64,000 nt of DNA from Alitta virens (Eukaryota; Annelida; Polychaeta; Phyllodocida; Nereididae): NCBI GenBank assembly GCA_932294295.1, contig OW028573.1:71153829-71217828 (forward strand). Reading direction: 5' to 3'. The translations under genes were made by a program, and so were the position numbers. Each line of letters begins with the position of its first letter. The first letter of the stretch is position 1. Positions 1-12,151 of the stretch are shown here, one piece after another. Under the pieces are notes generated by a model that was not told the DNA's origin, ran no database searches, and saw only the letters and a program-made list of their open reading frames with translations.

Positions 1-200
1 CTTCTGGCAAAGAAAGATCTCAAGCTCAGCAACCCAGCATCTAGTCTTGTTTCCAACCGTGAAAATTGTGTAATTCACTCAAACTCCCTTCATCCGAATG
101 TCATAGCAGAGATTCTAGAAGATGGTGGGAAAGACTGCAGTTCCGATGCCTTTTTAAGGCTACAGTTTCACAGTATTATGGAGGAGTAGCCTGATCAGGT

Positions 201-354
201 TGGTGGGTGGATGGATTAGGGCTGTTCTATTAGAACAGGCAGGGACCATGCCAAAGATGGATGAAACAGCCATCTAACTTAAGCTTGATCGGGAATTAAA
301 CCCCGGACCTAGTGGTTGGAATCCCAGTGGGCTACCACTGAGGTAGGCCCCCAC
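201..354 (-). mobile_element. tRNA-derived SINE, family A (old copy)
   Basis: Read on the minus strand, this begins with a tRNA-like head (CTCAGTGGTAG, then a B-box-like GGTTTAATTCC). It continues with GATGGCTGTTTCATCC and a body ending in CCCTAATCCA and CCACCCACCA. The same order of blocks occurs at 59836-60300 and its 3' half at 12034-12151, which defines the family. The head has decayed; the part around GTCCCTGCCTGT is well kept. No clear target-site duplication was found. Confidence 0.75.
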
Positions 355-2395
355 ACCAGCCAGATCAGTGTAAATTCAGTCAGCATATTATTAATGTAAC
401 GCCTCAATAGCATTTTTATTTACAACCAAGGGACATGCCACGAATACATCAGCATATATCACGCCTGTTTCGCTCGTTCCAGTAAAACATTAATGTGTCT
501 GTGAAACTGTGTGGGCAGAGAATATTATACAGAAAGAAACAGCAGAAACTCATCATATTTGGTTACATCAGGGTTGCGTGCCAAATGACCACTAAGTCTG
601 ACAAGTTGCATGGATGTTGATGATGGTCTATAATTCTGTCTTTGAGTAATTGTATACCTCTGCTAGCGGGCAGTGATTTTCTGCCCTGCTTGGGTGCAGT
701 GATGCACGTATGCACGTATGTCATGATGGACCAAAGCAGATAAGGCAGGATATCTTAATGGGATCCAGAGGGACACATAGTCTGGTCAGAATCGCTATTG
801 GATTCTCCACCAATTTGTATCCTGCCTCAGCAACCTAGCATCTCTCCTCTGCAGCCAGCATCCCAGCTACACTACACTGAGCACTGTCGTGTCAGGGAAG
901 TAGGCTTATTTGAAAGGCAGGGGTCTGCAGACAGGTTTCGGTTACCCCTCTTGCTTGGTAAAGATGAAAGACATCTGTCACATCAAGAATCACCCTCTGC
1001 TGCTACTGCTGCTACTGCTGTTGCTGCTGGGTCTTCTTGGTCAATCCTGGAATCCAGGTCACCCCATTTCTTCATCTTGTCTCATATTATAGCAGCTGCC
1101 AGTTCATAACAACTAGTGTCTGCCTGAGGCAACGCGGGTGGTTTACTTTGTAGGAAATACAAAACATTGGAGTTTGGAAGTATGCGCACATTATCATTTC
1201 TTAGATACAGCAGATTGATATGGTGGCCAAATCATCAGCCTTAAATGTAAATTTAAAGGTCCTTTATCACTTAACGGAGTCTCACCAACTTTACAATTAT
1301 ATTCATGGAAGGCCTCTTCAAGCATGAGTCTTTCTAAACTCCCCAGGAAGTACAAAGCTAAGCATCCGTAGTCACTGCCATCACTGCCGTAGTCACAGGT
1401 CATCAGGTTAAGCACTCCACAATTGCCATCACTGCCTACCACCAAAAACTTAATTAAACCGGGCTGATTGAAGTGGAGCAGTGGTTTAAGGAAAACCTGC
1501 TCAGTTCTTCTATGCTGCGGCTTGGTTTGAACTCATGGTGCAGGACGAATATCTGACAAGTTATTGACTGACTTCCTAGCAGTGCCAAAAATACCAACAA
1601 TTACTTAAGAACACTGTTATATTCAGCCCCAGTCTTTCCCCTTACAGGCATCCTTTGAATAATTTTATCGCAATGTCACCTGCAAATGCATTAGATGGGC
1701 ATTATTTCTGCTGGTATGTGGCAGTCTTGTGAGGAGGCCTCTTAGTGTTGAAGATGTAATCAGTGGGATGGGGTTGGGATTACAGAAGAACGTGAAGCTT
1801 TTCCTAAGATGCTCCGCGTCTGTCAGGAACTTTGCGTTTCTCATCTATTCTTTCAAGGAGATTTAAAACATCCAGCTCCCTTGCAGACACTCCTACTTAT
1901 AGACAAATTAGTAGCTGAACGTCTGACTGAAGAAGAACGTCTGACACAGCTATTCTTTATGACTAAGATGAGTAGGGGGGCTTACTTCTGCCACAGACGT
2001 TGGACCTATAGCTGGAATATGCAAATTGTTGGATAACAACATAGCCTTCTTTAATTTGAAAGGCTCACAGCGTTTGGTTGCCTGATGGATGTTCTGTGCA
2101 CAAAAACTTAGATTCAGTGGTAAACTGCAGCCTGTCTGAGCCATCATATCTGCACCTGTTTGCGCAGTCATAAAAACCTAGCTGGGAACAAATGGTATCA
2201 TATATAGTAAATCAAGGACAAATAAAAGAAGTCACAGTGTCCAGATTGCATCAGAAAAAAATATTGTATATCTCCATTACTGGATGCTTGAGAATTGTGT
2301 CCATACGTACTTACATGTATTGTTAAATAACAACGTCTGAATATATACAATGTATGTGATAACTTAGTGTTATTATAGACACACACTGGTACATA
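355..2395. other. Unique DNA, no gene seen
   Basis: No coding exon or RNA gene is supported. A short CTG/CTA run at 993-1027 makes a leucine-rich open frame that only superficially resembles a signal peptide. A SINE-like fragment lies at 1466-1545. The rest shows no repeat or motif that I recognise. Confidence 0.5.
1466..1545 (-). mobile_element. SINE/LINE-like fragment, family C
   Basis: The block around GCAGTGGTTTAAGG and CTGCTCAGTTC matches 24083-24155 over about 75 bases with scattered differences. The fuller copy at 24041-24191 has a tRNA-like head on the minus strand, so this is an old, truncated relative. Confidence 0.55.
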
Positions 2396-2722
2396 CAGTT
2401 AGTTTCATAAACTATGGTCGACTCAAGACAGCTTTAGCAACCTATTCCAGGCTGTAGCTATAACTAGCTAAAGCCAGCTGCTTCTGTCTACTCCTATCTT
2501 GTACATGTAGTTGGCTTAAGCCTACCACCACTGAAAAAATATATACCTTGGTAAATGTAAGATATTTATCTGATATGTCACAAATATGTACTTTTAGATC
2601 TGGCTTTGAGTAGCCAGCTATAGCCAGACAGTTCCGTTTAGTGGTAGGTAGCATCGTATGGCAGAAATTTTCTAGCTTTGTCTAGGTTTAATTTGACAGG
2701 CCGTTTTTAATGACACTGACTG
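2396..2722 (+). mobile_element. MITE TA1, copy A
   Basis: This non-autonomous DNA element begins CAGTTAGTTTCAT and ends ATGACACTGACTG, an imperfect terminal inverted repeat, with TA at 2394-2395 and 2723-2724. The interior shares long blocks with 22962-23375, for example TATGGTCGACTC near the left end and AATTTGACAGGCCGTTTTTA near the right. TA flanks and CAGT ends are typical of Tc1/mariner-type elements; that class assignment is an inference, since no transposase is present. Confidence 0.8.
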
Positions 2723-4362
2723 TATGCAGTAGATACACGTCTACTCATGATAGAGTATGCCACAATCAAACATTAATAAAATAATCCATACAGCTTGTGA
2801 CATCGGATGGAAACTTGTCACCGGATACTGGGGTGTCAGCAGGGTGGCCTGTCTTGGATCCTGTGCAGCGTGGTAGGCTACTGAGTAAATGGTATAATGG
2901 TTTGACAACAGACAAATGGGAACTATGGATGCAGTGCAGGAGACCACGGTCATTACTCGACTCAGAATACACATGCATGACAGGAAAGAGGTCTCATCAC
3001 GATGATGGTGGCCATTTCCGTTTAGTGTTTCCAATGAGAGTGAAACCCTGCCCCATGTTTGCGCTGCCCTGGCCCCACGGACAGGAGGACACTGAGAAAG
3101 GCCCATTTGTCCATTTGGCCGTATTGACCAAGCCATAATCGTGGTGGGGACTGTTAGTGGGGACTGGTTGGGGACGGTCTGAGCTACAAACTTCGATGAC
3201 CTACGTGAAGGGCCCTCTTCACATGGCCCCGCCATGTCCACTGCTGGAGGACCTTGAGTCGGCTTAGTTGCTATCGACCTGACTGTCCAGCTGGACCAAG
3301 TGGCTGACTCCACGGAGCTGCTGTCTGTCCTATTTCTATAATCCACGTCCTTCGGTGTCTCCTCATGGCCTTGTAAATTTGCTCAGCTTTCAGAGTTAGC
3401 ATTGCTGACTTTCAAGAAATGTATCTGCCACCTGAAAATCTATTGCAATGTAACCCAGATACCATTGCAAATCGGCCCAGCATCGTTTCTATGTTGACAA
3501 ACATTACATATATATAATTTTTATTGACGGAAGATGTCAGAAAAGACATAAATGTCACAAGTACAAAAGATAAAAAGAAATAAAAGCAATCAGAAAATAA
3601 TAATAAAAAAGGGAATACAACAAAGACTATAGTTACAGATGGTTCCAGCCACCAAATTAAAGTATTTACATAGAAGTTAACATTAGTTTAGCTGTTTATC
3701 CACTCCTTATAAAATCCAATCAGAATCTTTCATACATACAGCTTGTATCATAAACACAGTTATATTTTACATATAATATATAATACATATTAACACGTTC
3801 GACAAAATACATTCCTTTTATAATGTGTACGATATAACTATTTACAGAATGATTTTACCTCAAAATAGAGCGAATATATATTAATTAATAGGAAGTATAT
3901 ATGTATATATTTACAGAGATTATCTGACTTCACTTCTAGAAAACAAAATTACAAAGAGTTTTCATCGTGACAGTTTTAAAGTTCAAGATATATATGACTG
4001 CGCAATTTTTTTACAACATTGTATCAACATCGCCGACAGTGCGCCGATGTTTGGAATGCTACATATCTGGGAAGATTACATTCTTTTTGTGACATCTTAG
4101 TCATACAACAGCAAATATAATAGAACTTTATTTCCTTAGTAAGAGGGAGTTAATTAACATTTTTGCTGGTTAAAATTCTAAAAGAAACAATACAGTTATT
4201 TAACTCCTGACTATATAATCTATCAGGCCTCTTTTTAGTATTTTGTTTGTTTACTTAGTTTGATTATACTCTTAATGATGAGATAAGTTCAGTTTGTACT
4301 AACGAGGGAGGTGATTAACATTTTCGTTGGTTATATCCCTTTTTTATAGTGGAGTATAAATA
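2723..4362. other. Unique DNA with one GC-richer island
   Basis: The part 2780-3360 is clearly richer in G and C than its surroundings and holds a 201-codon open frame on the minus strand with no recognisable domain. I treat it as an island of unknown function, possibly regulatory. From about 3480 the sequence is very AT-rich, with TA runs, and I see no gene or defined repeat in it. Confidence 0.45.
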
Positions 4363-4587
4363 CAGTTACAGTTTCATATATATATATATATTAAAAACGG
4401 CCTGTCAAATTAAACTTAGACAAAGCTATACAACTTCTGTTATATGATGCTACCTGCCACTAAACGGAAATGCGTAGATATATCTTAAATTTACCAAGGT
4501 TTCTATTTTTGCAGGGTTGGTAGGTATAAGCCAACTATTATTAGATAGCATGATAGAGTCGACCATATTTTATGAAACAACTAACTG
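4363..4587 (-). mobile_element. MITE TA1, copy B (internally deleted)
   Basis: This is the same family as 2396-2722, in inverse orientation. The minus strand starts CAGTTAGTTGTTTCATAAAA and runs through TATGGTCGACTC; the other end contains AAAACGGCCTGTCAAATTAA. TA lies on both sides (4361-4362 and 4588-4589). It is about 100 bp shorter than copy A, from losses in the middle, and a TA microsatellite sits next to one end. Confidence 0.78.
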
Positions 4588-7426
4588 TATATAAATAAGC
4601 TAACTGCCTACAACAGCTAAAATCATTCACATGTGTACATAAGTTTATATTGTTTGGATGAACTTTCTGCCTCTGGCAATTTTAAGCATGAGTTCCAAAT
4701 GTTCCATAATATATAGTACATTGATTAATAAAATATATTTATTTGGGGTGACAATACGGATAAAAATAGTTGGCTCTGATGATAACAATAAAATCAATTA
4801 TATAAAAAAATTGGTAAAATATAATGTTTCAAGCGCAATTTAGATATGGAGAGTGAAGTGATCTCTTTAAGATCGTTTGGCATTAGACTACTTAATTTGA
4901 GGTAAGATTTTGGTGTTCTAATAATCTCATTTCTAATTTTGAATTTCTCTGGAACTTCACACGTGTCTTATGATCTGCATGCCGGCGATATTAATACTAA
5001 AGGTTAAATAAAACGGTAGATATCTCACTTATTCCAACATTAGAGTGTTCTTTATGAGCCACATTATGATAACTCTCTTGTATCAACCTGTAGAATATCT
5101 ACAGACTACTTTATTGGCCATAATCCTGGTTATTTGGGGTTGTAAACATCACACACCAAATCATGTTATACTGTAAGAACGTGGAGTGCAGCTGACAAAC
5201 AAAATCTACATAAATATAAGTCTACAATGTTGTCTGACATTTTTTACTAAAGTTCTGATAAGGTGTTTTTTAGTTGTTTTTTTTAATTGAATTTTGGGAC
5301 AGACCAAACTTATTACAATCAATCGTGTGGAAATGTAAAACAGGTTCCTTCCGCATTGAGTGGAACAGCTTCTCAGAAAAGTTCAGAAAACTCATTCATC
5401 GAGAAGACGCCAGTTTCAACTTTAATCTGATTCAAGGTTAAAGCATGGCCAGAAACCATAATGTCATTACACATCTGTCTAAAAATAAACTATATCAAAA
5501 GAAACATTTTGACGTAAGAGCCTTGTGTGTCCTTGCCCTGCCTTGTGATGCTACTGCAGTCATTGCTACTGTGCCCTCGACTGTGGTATAATGAATGTCA
5601 CCTTGGCGAACGCCGAGACTATGTAAAAAAAACAAAAAAAAACGTATAGCTTAGGATGTGTAGGCAGATCACTTCAAGATAACCTTGGTTATGTTTTTGA
5701 TTTGCAGAACCTAGAAGTGATGCACAGCCTCGAAATTAGATCTGAGCCATCTGGAAAAAGACATCTGTAAGTAATGAAATGGGAATAACAAACATAGTGA
5801 AAAGAAGACATTTGGAGTGAGATGGTGATGCTGTGAATAAAAAGAAACTTTTAGGAGAATGATTTTTTTTTTGTAGGAGTTTGAGAAGGCGTGATTTATA
5901 AAAGATATAATTTTATGCAGTTGTCTTGTTGCGACACGTAAAACACACCCAGATAGAGCTTGGAGTTCTTTTTTATTTTACCAGTCACACTAAATACAAT
6001 AAGACAAAGTTTAGTCATATAGAATACAAAAACAAAAACATCACACAAATAATTGGTTCTGAGCACGTGTTCAGAAGACATTTCAGAAATTTAATGCATC
6101 AAAGACTGTTTTTTAATGGAATGACAATCCCATGTAAATCATGTTCCGAACACTTTTTAAACGCTCAATGTGTCCATTTTACTTACAGCGAAGTAAATTA
6201 GCAGAGCAGCGCATCTGCGTCTGTCCTGGGGTACCATCGAATTGACCAGAGTGGCACCAAGTCATTTCGTCCTCGGCAAATTGGCCAACTCACAGGAGTC
6301 AGAGAGAGGAAGCAGAGCTGCTTCTGACTACATGGAGGGCATGAGGAGGGACAAGGAGGGGCAGAGAGGATGTGTGGATCCTTAATCACCTTCAAAGTCC
6401 AAGTAACAGCTGTGCCAACCAGGAGTACCTTGTTTCCAACCGCTAGAGGGCCTCTCCAACAGCTTCCGGTTGCCTCTTTCCTTTCCACTGACATTTGAGG
6501 TCACCAGGTCAACAAAGACTTATCTGCTCGATGCTTGTTGAAAGACCTTCAAAGTCTACTTGCATCTCATATTGCTAGAGTTTCTACTTTGACTGCATCT
6601 TGGTCAAATTATATTAGAAAAAAAGTCTATATTATTATAGGAATGTCTTTAAATATTTCTACGTTGCCTGCCTGCATGGCATGTCAAATTATATAGAAAA
6701 AAGTATATTATTATTATAGAGAAAGTTTTTAATTGCATCTGGCATAAATATCTTCATTAAAAGTTCTGAAAGACAAAAGGTAAGAGGTAGCATATGTCGA
6801 ACTTTCCAATATAAACATATGGGATACAACATGCCATAGCAGTTTGATTCTCTGCACACGCAACAACCAAAGATATCAGCTGTTTTCATGAACCTAAAGA
6901 ATATGCAAAAAACCTCTTGAAACTTCAAGTACCAGGAAGCAATGTTACCTGGTACATTGTCATTCAGGGCAGACATGAAAGTTCTTGCCAATGTCCCCTT
7001 TATGTAAGTTGGATTTTTTCATACTTGAACATTAAGGAAAACCAGAACATGCAATAAGTTTTGTGAAAGATTCAGGAAAATGTGCATGACATCAAATATT
7101 TTCAGTGTATTTCTGTTAAAATTATCATAAGCTGCACTAACAGGGCAACACTGTTCTTTTTCTTACTTTCTTTCTATTGTTGTACACTGTCTAGCCACTT
7201 TAAAATAACCCCAGTTCCAATAAAGAGAGGCCTATCACCTAACACCTTCATATCAGCAATTACAACAAATGCTTGCAAACTTGTGATGAAGGTTTGTAAA
7301 ATCACTCAGGAAATGTATAAACTAGTCAACACAGAGTGCTTTCATTCATTTATTTCTCGGTTTCTTTTGACATTTGATTGTAAATATTTTATTGAATCGC
7401 AGAAGCATAACTCTCATAAATTAAAC

Positions 7427-7441
7427 GGGGGGGGGGGGGGG
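7427..7441. repeat. Poly-G tract
   Basis: Fifteen consecutive G. It is one of about ten G or C homopolymer tracts in the window (others near 8580, 17851, 19487, 25388, 35173, 37206, 41760, 44809 and 45117). Confidence 0.95.
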
Positions 7442-7929
7442 CTGAGAGGAAATATGCAACTGTTTCACAAGACTTACACTGAGAAAAAGTATTGTGTCGC
7501 TTTGCACACGACAGAATAATTTAAAGACCATGCTCCCATAGACTGTTCTACTTGACCTGTTTATGGTTACCAATAACCCAATTGACTCGTTATGCTCCAA
7601 AGTTGTTGATATAAGTGACATAATGAGCCGCTTGCAAGTTCCAGTCATACGTTCCTTCAGAGGAACTTTTTACGTTTTGTCCTGACCGACCTGTCAACAA
7701 CAAACGCCCGAGGTCCTTGGATTATGCCATCAAATACAACGCTCCCATATTGCACATTCTCCCTCCAATATTACTGGAGCAATTTGCCACTGGCTCTGGG
7801 AGATTATGAACTCCTGGCCAACAATAACGAAGTTCATAACAGTTGAGTGAGCAAGAATTCAGAGAGAAGACCTCAGCCATCTAGGCCATCGCAGGATGAG
7901 GAAAGCTTCCTTAACAGTGAAGGCGAAGC

Positions 7930-8270
7930 GATATGATAACCTCTTGCTGTTTAATTGGCCTTTATTGACATGGATTGACAAACAATGCCAACCATAATCT
8001 TAATCAGATTATGGCACCGATTATTTGATAATTTCCAATACGAATTGGCATAATGACATTACTGTAGCTTGGTGAAGGGACCAACATGCTGTTCAGCTTG
8101 CGCAGGGAGCACCGAATCAGTTCGTGTTTTTGCTTTCAAAGCTTTCTCTCTCTCTTTCTCTCATTCCCCGTGATTTACCCCCCGTTGTTGTGTGTTTAAT
8201 TTCCAACTCTAATGACTGCTTTGCATGTCACTCAGCCTGATTTTAGCCCGGGCCGCCCAAACAAAGAGTG
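7930..8270. promoter_or_regulatory. Candidate enhancer with clustered TAATC sites
   Basis: This unique island holds four TAATC/GATTA sites in 29 bases: TAATC at 7995 and 8001, GATTA at 8007 and 8019. This core is bound by K50 homeodomains of the Otx/Goosecoid/Pitx type. The first and third sites form an inverted pair, ATAATCT and AGATTAT. An octamer-like TTTGCATGT (about 8220) and a Sox-like AACAAAG (about 8260) lie in the same island. The composition stands out from its flanks. Function is inferred from motif density only. Confidence 0.35.
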
Positions 8271-10465
8271 TCAATGTTGTGGCAATTCCTTATCTGATAA
8301 TGGCAGACATCATGTGTTGGTATGCTACAATCGTTCCTTACTTTTTGTGGTGGAGAATAGTGGATGAGTAGCTGAATGTGTAGATTCAGATATTGGAATA
8401 ATGCATGGTGTTTTTTATATGGTAAGACATACATTAGGTTCATTCGGGAAGCACACATATCATACAATTGGCTAAATTTTTGCTGAAAGCTATGGAAATA
8501 AGAAAACAGTTACTTTTTGTTATTTAGACGTCACGTATTTAAGCACTAAAATGGAGTGACATATAAGCCCTAATGGGGCGGGGGGGGGGGGGGTGTATGT
8601 TTCCACGTCTGAGGTTTGTATTGTTGTAATGCAAAACAACATGTCAATAAAGATAAAAAAAAAAAAAAAATATCATATAACTACCATATTTTCATTAATG
8701 ACCATTCATGGTCACTTTATTATGTCTTTAATAATGTACCAGTTCTTGCACTTTATTATGTGTTCAAAGTATTCATGAGTTATTGTTTATTTATGAGATA
8801 CATAGCATGCCAAGGAATGTAGGAAGTGGATTTTGGAGAGAGAGAAGATCCATTCAGAAGGAATAAGGATGACTGAAGGACAGAAGCTGTCAGAGCAATC
8901 CAAGCAAATCAGTGGATGGTAGTAAAACACCACCATCCTCAGCATGTCATGGAGGATGACTTTTGAGGCGAAATATTGTCTGGATGAGGGTGAAGGGTCG
9001 AGCTGGGCGGAACCCTGGTCTCCAAAAGGCAATCACATCACATTTTACGACTCAGTCGGAGATAGGAAAAGCATTGGTGGAAGCAATCATGTCGACCTGA
9101 TGGGAAGTGTCTCTCAAGTCCATCCTAACCTAGATGCCAATGCCCAAGTCCATCCCATCTTTGGCTCTCGTCAAAATCACTGTCATCCGCAGAGAACAGT
9201 GTCATAATTGCAACACAGGCTTCGATGGTAGGTTCCTCCCGCCGCAAAAATGCTGAATGGTTCTTGTTGAGTAGACTATTATATTCTTGTGGCCTGTGTG
9301 AGTTGTTTATATCATCAAGTTAACTTTCGTTTCGTTGACTGTTGTTTCACTAGTATTTGTAATATATCTATACACTGTATATATATATAATTTTATCGAC
9401 CAGTATCATGGCAGGAACATAGAAATGTATAAATTGAAAAATGAAAATCACAAACACAGTATTTACAAGGAAAATGTAGAAATGGCAACAACAAAATTTG
9501 GCTGAACTGCACTCATCAGCGTAAGAAACGTCCAAATCATACAGGATGTGTTTTTCTTCGATAAATGTTTTCATGATTAATAAATGACCAAACTGATTGA
9601 TCCTGAATTGTCTGAGGACCCAAAAAACAGAAGTTCGCCCAAGTGTGACAACTTCCTGTGTCTCTTTCAGGCCTAATTTATCACATTAGGGTATGTTCAA
9701 CAGACCATCGCATAACTCTCATCTTACGCAAGAACTCAAGGTATTTCTGAAAGCCTAAACACAATGGGACCAAAATGGAGACTGCAGCTTCATTCGTAAA
9801 GAAATGACATTTGCATTACTGCATGGAAGAGACCTATGACCGGTTGCTTTCTTTGAATTATTTACTTTGATTGCTACCTGCTTATTGATAAAGTTAAGTT
9901 ACCAAGTGTTATACCTACCAATTAGCAGGCATAATGTATTACATTTAAAACCGTCTGTTTTGATTACACTGATTGTATTTGTTCAATTAAATACTTCATT
10001 ACATGAGACATACTCGTGTATCTTTCAAGTTTGGTCAATAGCCAACAGTAGGGAGGCCAGCTATATCATTGCAATCTTTATTGCAGATCGCAGTTTGCAT
10101 CATGACAACTGAGTGTGATCCAAACAATCAAGTTATCCACTTTCTTGAATTGAAAGCAGATCAAGTAGCCGCGTGGCGTGTACTCCATAGTCTTGCAGAT
10201 AAATTATTCAAGGCACCAGTCACGATGCACAATGGTAACTTTGACAGCTATTTTGTGCAACATCCCATTTCATGTGGCACTCTTCAAGCTGCCTGGTTAG
10301 GTTTGCTGGCACTAAACCAGCCTGGCAAGTTTCTTGATTGCAATCAAATTGACCGAGGATCCAGTCCAATTGCTTTTGTCCAGAGTTCGTGTAACTTTCA
10401 CTACAGTCACCAATTGTAATTTCGGAACAGATTTCAGGCGAGAAAAGCTGTTATTTTCAATTAGA

Positions 10466-10511
10466 TAGTGGTGCCTTGTGATAGCCACACTGACATATAT
10501 TGGCTATGTTT
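10466..10511 (+). repeat. Isolated fragment of the 1.77-kb foldback element
   Basis: The block from TAGTGGTGCCTTGTGATAG to GGCTATGTTT matches 33329-33376 at nearly every base apart from a two-base gap. The flanks do not match, so this is either a small relic of that element or the source of a captured piece. Confidence 0.6.
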
Positions 10512-10802
10512 GCAAATAAGCTGTTTGTTTGTTGTAGCTCTAAGCTATAGGCCAAGGTTAAAGTAGTGTAACTCTGTGATATTATGAGTGACATACTAAT
10601 GTATGCATACAGTGTACAGCTGTATGAGTAAGCAATGTTGCATTGATGAGCCAGAGAGAAGAAAAAAACTGAGCCAGCAACAGATGTCCCTCAGTGAAGT
10701 ACTAAAAATAGCTGCTGACCCTCTCCACTTTTGATTGGTGTAAATGATTATCAATAAGGCTCCTTCAAATATTTGCTTAGGCAAGTACACGACTAAATGT
10801 GG

Positions 10803-10875
10803 GCCTCCATAGCTCAGTGGTTAGAGCACTGGTCTTGTAAACCAGGGGTCGTGAGTTCGATCCTCACTGGGGGCT
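10803..10875 (+). tRNA. tRNA-Thr (anticodon TGT)
   Basis: This is a complete tRNA gene that reads ACA threonine codons. The acceptor arms GCCTCCA (10803-10809) and TGGGGGC (10868-10874) pair fully, with one G-T pair. The D stem GCTC/GAGC (10812-10815 with 10824-10827), the anticodon stem CTGGT/ACCAG (10829-10833 with 10841-10845) and the T stem GTGAG/CTCAC (10851-10855 with 10863-10867) have no mismatch. The seven-base anticodon loop 10834-10840 carries TGT at 10836-10838. The variable loop is five bases, the T loop is TTCGATC, and there is no intron. The internal A box (TAGCTCAGTGG, 10810-10820) and B box (around 10852-10862) are intact. The CCA end is not encoded, as usual in eukaryotes. 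No T run follows immediately; the first TTTT is at 10907-10910, so transcripts may carry a trailer of about 30 nt. No other tRNA gene lies nearby. The perfect pairing argues against a SINE remnant. Confidence 0.96.
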
Positions 10876-12033
10876 TCTGTGTCTTGTGTGACATAGGAAA
10901 TGTCCATTTTCATGTTGAGAATTTAGAGATCTGTAGTGGACCAACCAGCTGAAATATATACATATACCCCCACATGGCAGTTTCTATTGTTTTTATGAGG
11001 TATATAGGCCTTGAAAATGTCAGTTATCTCTCTTGTTCAAATGTAGCTATTCTAAAAAAGTGGCGGTAAAATGTAACAGCAATCAAACAAATCAAACAAA
11101 GTAATTTATATTCAGTCAGAATTACTAAATAAGGTAAGCTCTTACTTGGGATAAAATAACTTTAAGTTTGCCTTATGTAAGTCACATGAAGGTTGTTTCT
11201 GAGGATCTATGGACTCTCTAGTTCATTAGCATGATTAGAGAAACTCAACTGACCTTTTGGACTGAGACCTTGATTCATATCAAGCACCGACACAGTGAAA
11301 TGACCCGGATGTTGTGATGACAGGGACGTCGTACAGATGGCGCAGATTTCGGCCAATTGCCCTTCTTGCACCTCCCAGGCAGGAAACAACTGCCACGGAC
11401 TCCCAAGGTGACCTTGAGCCCACCCCACTCACCGGAAATCACCCCCTGACCATCTCAGGGCATCTCTTTCAGTCACCTCATGGTGTGTCAGATCATTCTA
11501 TGGTGCACGGTCACACAGTGTTTTTCACCGCCTTCACAATTTGGTTGTCATTTGTGCAAAATACAATGTATCTGGTGGGAGTTCCTGTGCAAACAGGACA
11601 AAATGTCATTTTCCTGATAAATCTTGCTGCTCATTTCCAACAAACATAGACACCAACTAGAAATAGGAAATGTTGCAAAAGAGTAATGTGTACTATTATG
11701 GCACACGGTCACACCGTGTTTTTTTTCAATTTCCTACTAAATCATGCAGTTCTTTTATAAACACTGGAAATAGAAAATGTAGTGAATGAGAATGAGTATA
11801 CTACACCTGTTACCCACTGCATATACATACACTGAGTGTCATTTTATAGTAGATCATTAAATTTATTGTATCTACTGTAACACTGGTTCATCCATGGTTC
11901 ATCACATGAGCTTAAGAGCTCACACCAGCACCTTCAAAAAAAAATTCATGCTGAGGACACCATCAGTAGCTTTATAAATTCATCTTTCATTATAAACTTT
12001 TTTCCCTTCATGTACATTATACCTAAAGTAATC
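10876..12033. other. Unique DNA with an old duplication
   Basis: There is no gene. The block 11497-11605 is repeated with divergence at about 11697-11810, starting at the shared GCACGGTCACAC. The second copy contains a perfect inverted pair CACGGT-CAC-ACCGTG at 11702-11716. Confidence 0.5.
11497..11810 (+). repeat. Two-copy diverged tandem duplication (about 198-bp period)
   Basis: Shared in order are GCACGGTCACAC(A/C)GTGTTTTT, TTTCCT-(A/G)-(A/T)AAATC, GCTGCTC/GCAGTTC and (A/C)TGGAAATAG or an equivalent. The copies are separated by about 198 bases and differ by many substitutions and small gaps, so the duplication is old. Confidence 0.5.
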
Positions 12034-12151
12034 AGATGGATGGCTGTTTCATCCATCATTTCATTGCCATGGTCCCTGCTTGCCCTAATTAGCCCATCAG
12101 GTGCAGAAATACAGGACGTAAAGCCCTAATCCACCCACCACCCACCACCCT
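12034..12151 (+). mobile_element. SINE family A, 3' half only
   Basis: It begins at GATGGCTGTTTCATCC and includes GGTCCCTGCTTGCCCTAATT, the block GGTGCAGAAATACAGGACGT, and the terminal CCACCCACCACCC. The same order is seen at 60213-60300. The tRNA-like head is absent, which fits a 5'-truncated insertion. Confidence 0.75.

Larger units (their letters stand above)
4588..10802. other. Unique DNA with several enhancer-like islands
   Basis: I see no supported exon. AT-rich stretches alternate with richer, non-repetitive islands at about 6190-6500, 7840-8270 and 8990-9230. Poly-G runs lie at 7427-7441 and 8580-8593. A 46-bp fragment shared with the 1.77-kb element lies at 10466-10511. Open frames such as those at 7082-7519 and 10069-10419 have no recognisable domain, no splice context that I could define and no family signature. 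Confidence 0.45.

Noticed and set aside
910..1092. Open frame with a poly-leucine stretch resembling a signal peptide
   Set aside because: The leucines come from a CTG/CTA short repeat; there is no mature domain and no conserved context.
2741..3346. 201-codon open frame on the minus strand, the longest in the window
   Set aside because: No recognisable domain and low-complexity Ser/Thr/Pro composition in a GC-richer island. In 128 kb of double-strand sequence about one frame of this size is expected by chance.
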